From Desulfofustis sp. (lineage in GTDB: Bacteria; Desulfobacterota; Desulfobulbia; Desulfobulbales; Desulfocapsaceae), in the NCBI GenBank assembly GCA_029287755.1, contig JARFQM010000455.1, positions 1 to 7,610 of the forward strand: a DNA stretch of 7,610 bases, given 5' to 3'. Both the position numbers and the translations under genes were made by a program. Shown in pieces: positions 5,959 through 7,610 of the stretch (its first letter is position 1; the number at the start of each line of letters is the position of its first letter). The notes under the pieces are model-generated. The model was given only the letters and a program-made list of their open reading frames with translations, did not search any database and had not been told where the DNA came from.

Positions 5959-7122
5959 ATGTCAAATTATCTTTTTACTTCTGAATCAGTTTCAGAGGGA
6001 CATCCGGATAAAGTCGCCGACCAGATTTCAGATGCGATTCTCGATGCCATCATCGACCAGGACAAAAGCGCCCGGGTGGCCTGCGAGACCATGGTTACCA
6101 CCGGCATGGTGCTCATCGCCGGTGAGATTACCACTTCCGCCTGGGTGGACATGGCAAATGTTGCCCGCCAGACGGTCAGAGACATAGGCTACAATTCCTC
6201 CGACATGGGATTCGACTGGCAATCCTGTGCAGTGCTTACTTCGATTGACAAGCAGTCTGCCGACATCGCCCAGGGCGTTGACGAGGGCAGCGGACTCGAT
6301 CTTGAGCAGGGGGCAGGCGACCAGGGTCTGATGTTTGGTTACGCCTGCAACGACACCCATGTACTGATGCCCATGCCGATTTATTACGCACACCGGCTGA
6401 CCAAGCGTCAGGCCGAGGTACGAAAATCAGGCAGGCTTCCCTGGCTGCGCCCCGACGCCAAAAGCCAGGTGACAATCAACTACGTCGACGGCGTTCCGCA
6501 GCGAATTGATGCGGTCGTCCTGTCGACCCAGCATGATGAAATAGTAGAATACCATGATCTCAAGGAAGGGGTCATGGAAGAAATCGTCAAACCGGTGCTG
6601 CCCGAAAAAATGATTGATCGCGATACCAAGTTTTATATCAACCCGACCGGCCGCTTCGTCATCGGTGGTCCTGTCGGCGACTGCGGGGTGACCGGCAGAA
6701 AAATAATCGTCGACACCTATGGAGGAAAAGGCTCCCACGGCGGAGGCGCCTTTTCCGGAAAGGATCCTTCCAAGGTTGACCGTTCTTCATCCTATATGGG
6801 GCGCTATATTGCCAAGAACCTGGTGGCCGCAGGCATCGCCTCGGAACTCGAGGTACAGGTCGCCTATGCCATCGGCATCTCTCAACCGGTATCGATCAAT
6901 GTAAACAGTTTCGGTACCGGCAAAATAAGCGATGAAAAAATCAGGGAACTGGTGGGCAGCCATTTTGACCTCAGACCCAAAGCCATCATCCAGCATCTGG
7001 ACCTGCTGCGCCCCATATATCGGGCCACCGCAGCATACGGGCACTTTGGCCGCAGACGCGATGATTTCACCTGGGAGCGTATCGACAAGGCGGAAGAATT
7101 GAAAGCGGCCGCCGGACTATAA
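5959..7122 (+). CDS. metK: S-adenosylmethionine synthetase MetK
   Basis: MetK makes S-adenosylmethionine from methionine and ATP in the cytoplasm, releasing phosphate and diphosphate. The 387 residues are close to the usual length (~384). Motifs are intact: SEGHPDK at 12-18 with H15 and D17 for ATP and metal binding, the signature GAGDQG at 118-123, and the glycine-rich [16 protein letters not shown] at 261-276. The N-terminal [17 protein letters not shown] block is typical of bacterial MetK. The ATG at 5959 is preceded by AGGA at 5945-5948, a slightly long spacing of 10 bases. ahcY begins 31 bases after the stop, which indicates a joint transcript for making SAM and removing its by-product. 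I saw no match to the SAM-I or SAM-II riboswitch cores in the leader. Confidence 0.97.
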   Translation: MSNYLFTSESVSEGHPDKVADQISDAILDAIIDQDKSARVACETMVTTGMVLIAGEITTSAWVDMANVARQTVRDIGYNSSDMGFDWQSCAVLTSIDKQSADIAQGVDEGSGLDLEQGAGDQGLMFGYACNDTHVLMPMPIYYAHRLTKRQAEVRKSGRLPWLRPDAKSQVTINYVDGVPQRIDAVVLSTQHDEIVEYHDLKEGVMEEIVKPVLPEKMIDRDTKFYINPTGRFVIGGPVGDCGVTGRKIIVDTYGGKGSHGGGAFSGKDPSKVDRSSSYMGRYIAKNLVAAGIASELEVQVAYAIGISQPVSINVNSFGTGKISDEKIRELVGSHFDLRPKAIIQHLDLLRPIYRATAAYGHFGRRRDDFTWERIDKAEELKAAAGL

Positions 7123-7123
7123 C

Positions 7124-7138
7124 GGAAACGGAGTTTCC
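7124..7138 (+). repeat. Small hairpin between metK and ahcY
   Basis: GGAAAC (7124-7129) and GTTTCC (7133-7138) are perfect inverted copies with a 3-base loop, starting one base after the metK stop. It ends 3 bases before the ahcY ribosome site. There is no T-run, so it is unlikely to end transcription; it might influence mRNA stability or translation of ahcY. The 31-base gap is too short for an SAH riboswitch. Confidence 0.35.
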
Positions 7139-7153
7139 CACAAGGAATATACC

Positions 7154-7610
7154 ATGACTACATCGAACAACGATTACAAAGTGGCTGATATCTCCCTGGC
7201 CAACTGGGGGAGAAAAGAAATCGCCATTGCAGAAACGGAGATGCCGGGGCTGATGAGCCTCCGGGCCCAGTATAAGGATTCACAACCGCTAAAGGGGGCC
7301 CGTATCGCCGGCTGTCTGCACATGACCATTCAGACCGCGGTGCTGATGGAAACCCTGGTCGAACTGGGCGCTGACCTCCGCTGGTCGTCGTGCAATATTT
7401 TTTCCACCCAGGACCATGCCGCAGCGGCCATGGCCGCCGCCGGTATCCCCACCTTTGCCTGGAAAGGGGAAAGCGAGGAAGAGTTCTGGTGGTGCATCGA
7501 TCAGACCATTTTCGGCCCCGACGACTGGCGCCCCACCATGATTCTGGACGACGGCGGCGACCTCACCCTAGTCATGCACCAGAAGTATCAAGCGGAGATG
7601 AAACAGGTCA
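7154..7610 (+). CDS. ahcY: Adenosylhomocysteinase AhcY, N-terminal part (3' end outside window)
   Basis: The frame from ATG 7154 stays open to the window end and gives 152 residues, roughly a third of a full-length protein. AhcY (S-adenosylhomocysteine hydrolase) splits SAH into homocysteine and adenosine in the cytoplasm, relieving product inhibition of methyltransferases and recycling homocysteine towards methionine. Visible family motifs are [11 protein letters not shown] at 13-23, [16 protein letters not shown] at 53-68, [13 protein letters not shown] at 80-92 and the substrate-binding DDGGDLT at 132-138. The NAD-binding domain lies beyond the window. An AAGGAA ribosome site at 7142-7147 with 6-base spacing supports the start. 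It follows metK on the same strand. Confidence 0.96.
   Translation, partial: MTTSNNDYKVADISLANWGRKEIAIAETEMPGLMSLRAQYKDSQPLKGARIAGCLHMTIQTAVLMETLVELGADLRWSSCNIFSTQDHAAAAMAAAGIPTFAWKGESEEEFWWCIDQTIFGPDDWRPTMILDDGGDLTLVMHQKYQAEMKQV

Overview
The window looks like ordinary chromosomal sequence from a Gram-negative bacterium, most probably a deltaproteobacterium (Desulfobacterota, perhaps Desulfobulbales-like). This rests on the mix of genes (secF end, kdsD for LPS Kdo synthesis, adjacent metK and ahcY) and a moderately GC-rich composition. It is an inference, because no taxonomic marker gene is present. I see no insertion sequences, CRISPR arrays, tRNAs or rRNAs.

Layout. Positions 1-342 hold the C-terminal end of secF. 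A short same-strand run follows: a cysteine-rich YkgJ-type protein 6 bases after secF, then a capped HAD-family phosphatase. An AT-rich gap with a perfect extended -10 box then leads into the largest gene (1830-4523, 897 residues). kdsD runs convergently on the minus strand (4713-5684). A divergent intergenic region separates kdsD from metK (5959-7122), and ahcY starts 31 bases after metK and runs off the window.

The notable gene is the 897-residue protein. Its first ~140 residues match the ubiquitin-conjugating (E2/UBC) fold: a YP..PP motif, an HPD in place of HPN, a cysteine in an ICIG context at E2-like spacing, a downstream Trp and a C-terminal N-x-x-A-A motif. Behind this come a ~120-residue acidic linker, one TPR-like repeat, a Pro/Arg-rich stretch, one transmembrane helix and a large C-terminal region of at least six TPR-like repeats plus a small unrecognised end domain. 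No E1, ubiquitin-like or JAB protease gene is visible, so this appears to be an orphan, membrane-anchored E2-like protein with its own promoter among housekeeping genes.

How the genes work together. MetK makes S-adenosylmethionine and AhcY clears the S-adenosylhomocysteine left after methylation, so the two form a methyl-cycle operon. KdsD feeds Kdo/LPS synthesis. SecF belongs to the Sec translocon. Nothing in the sequence links the E2-TPR protein to any of these pathways. Its neighbours therefore do not reveal its role.
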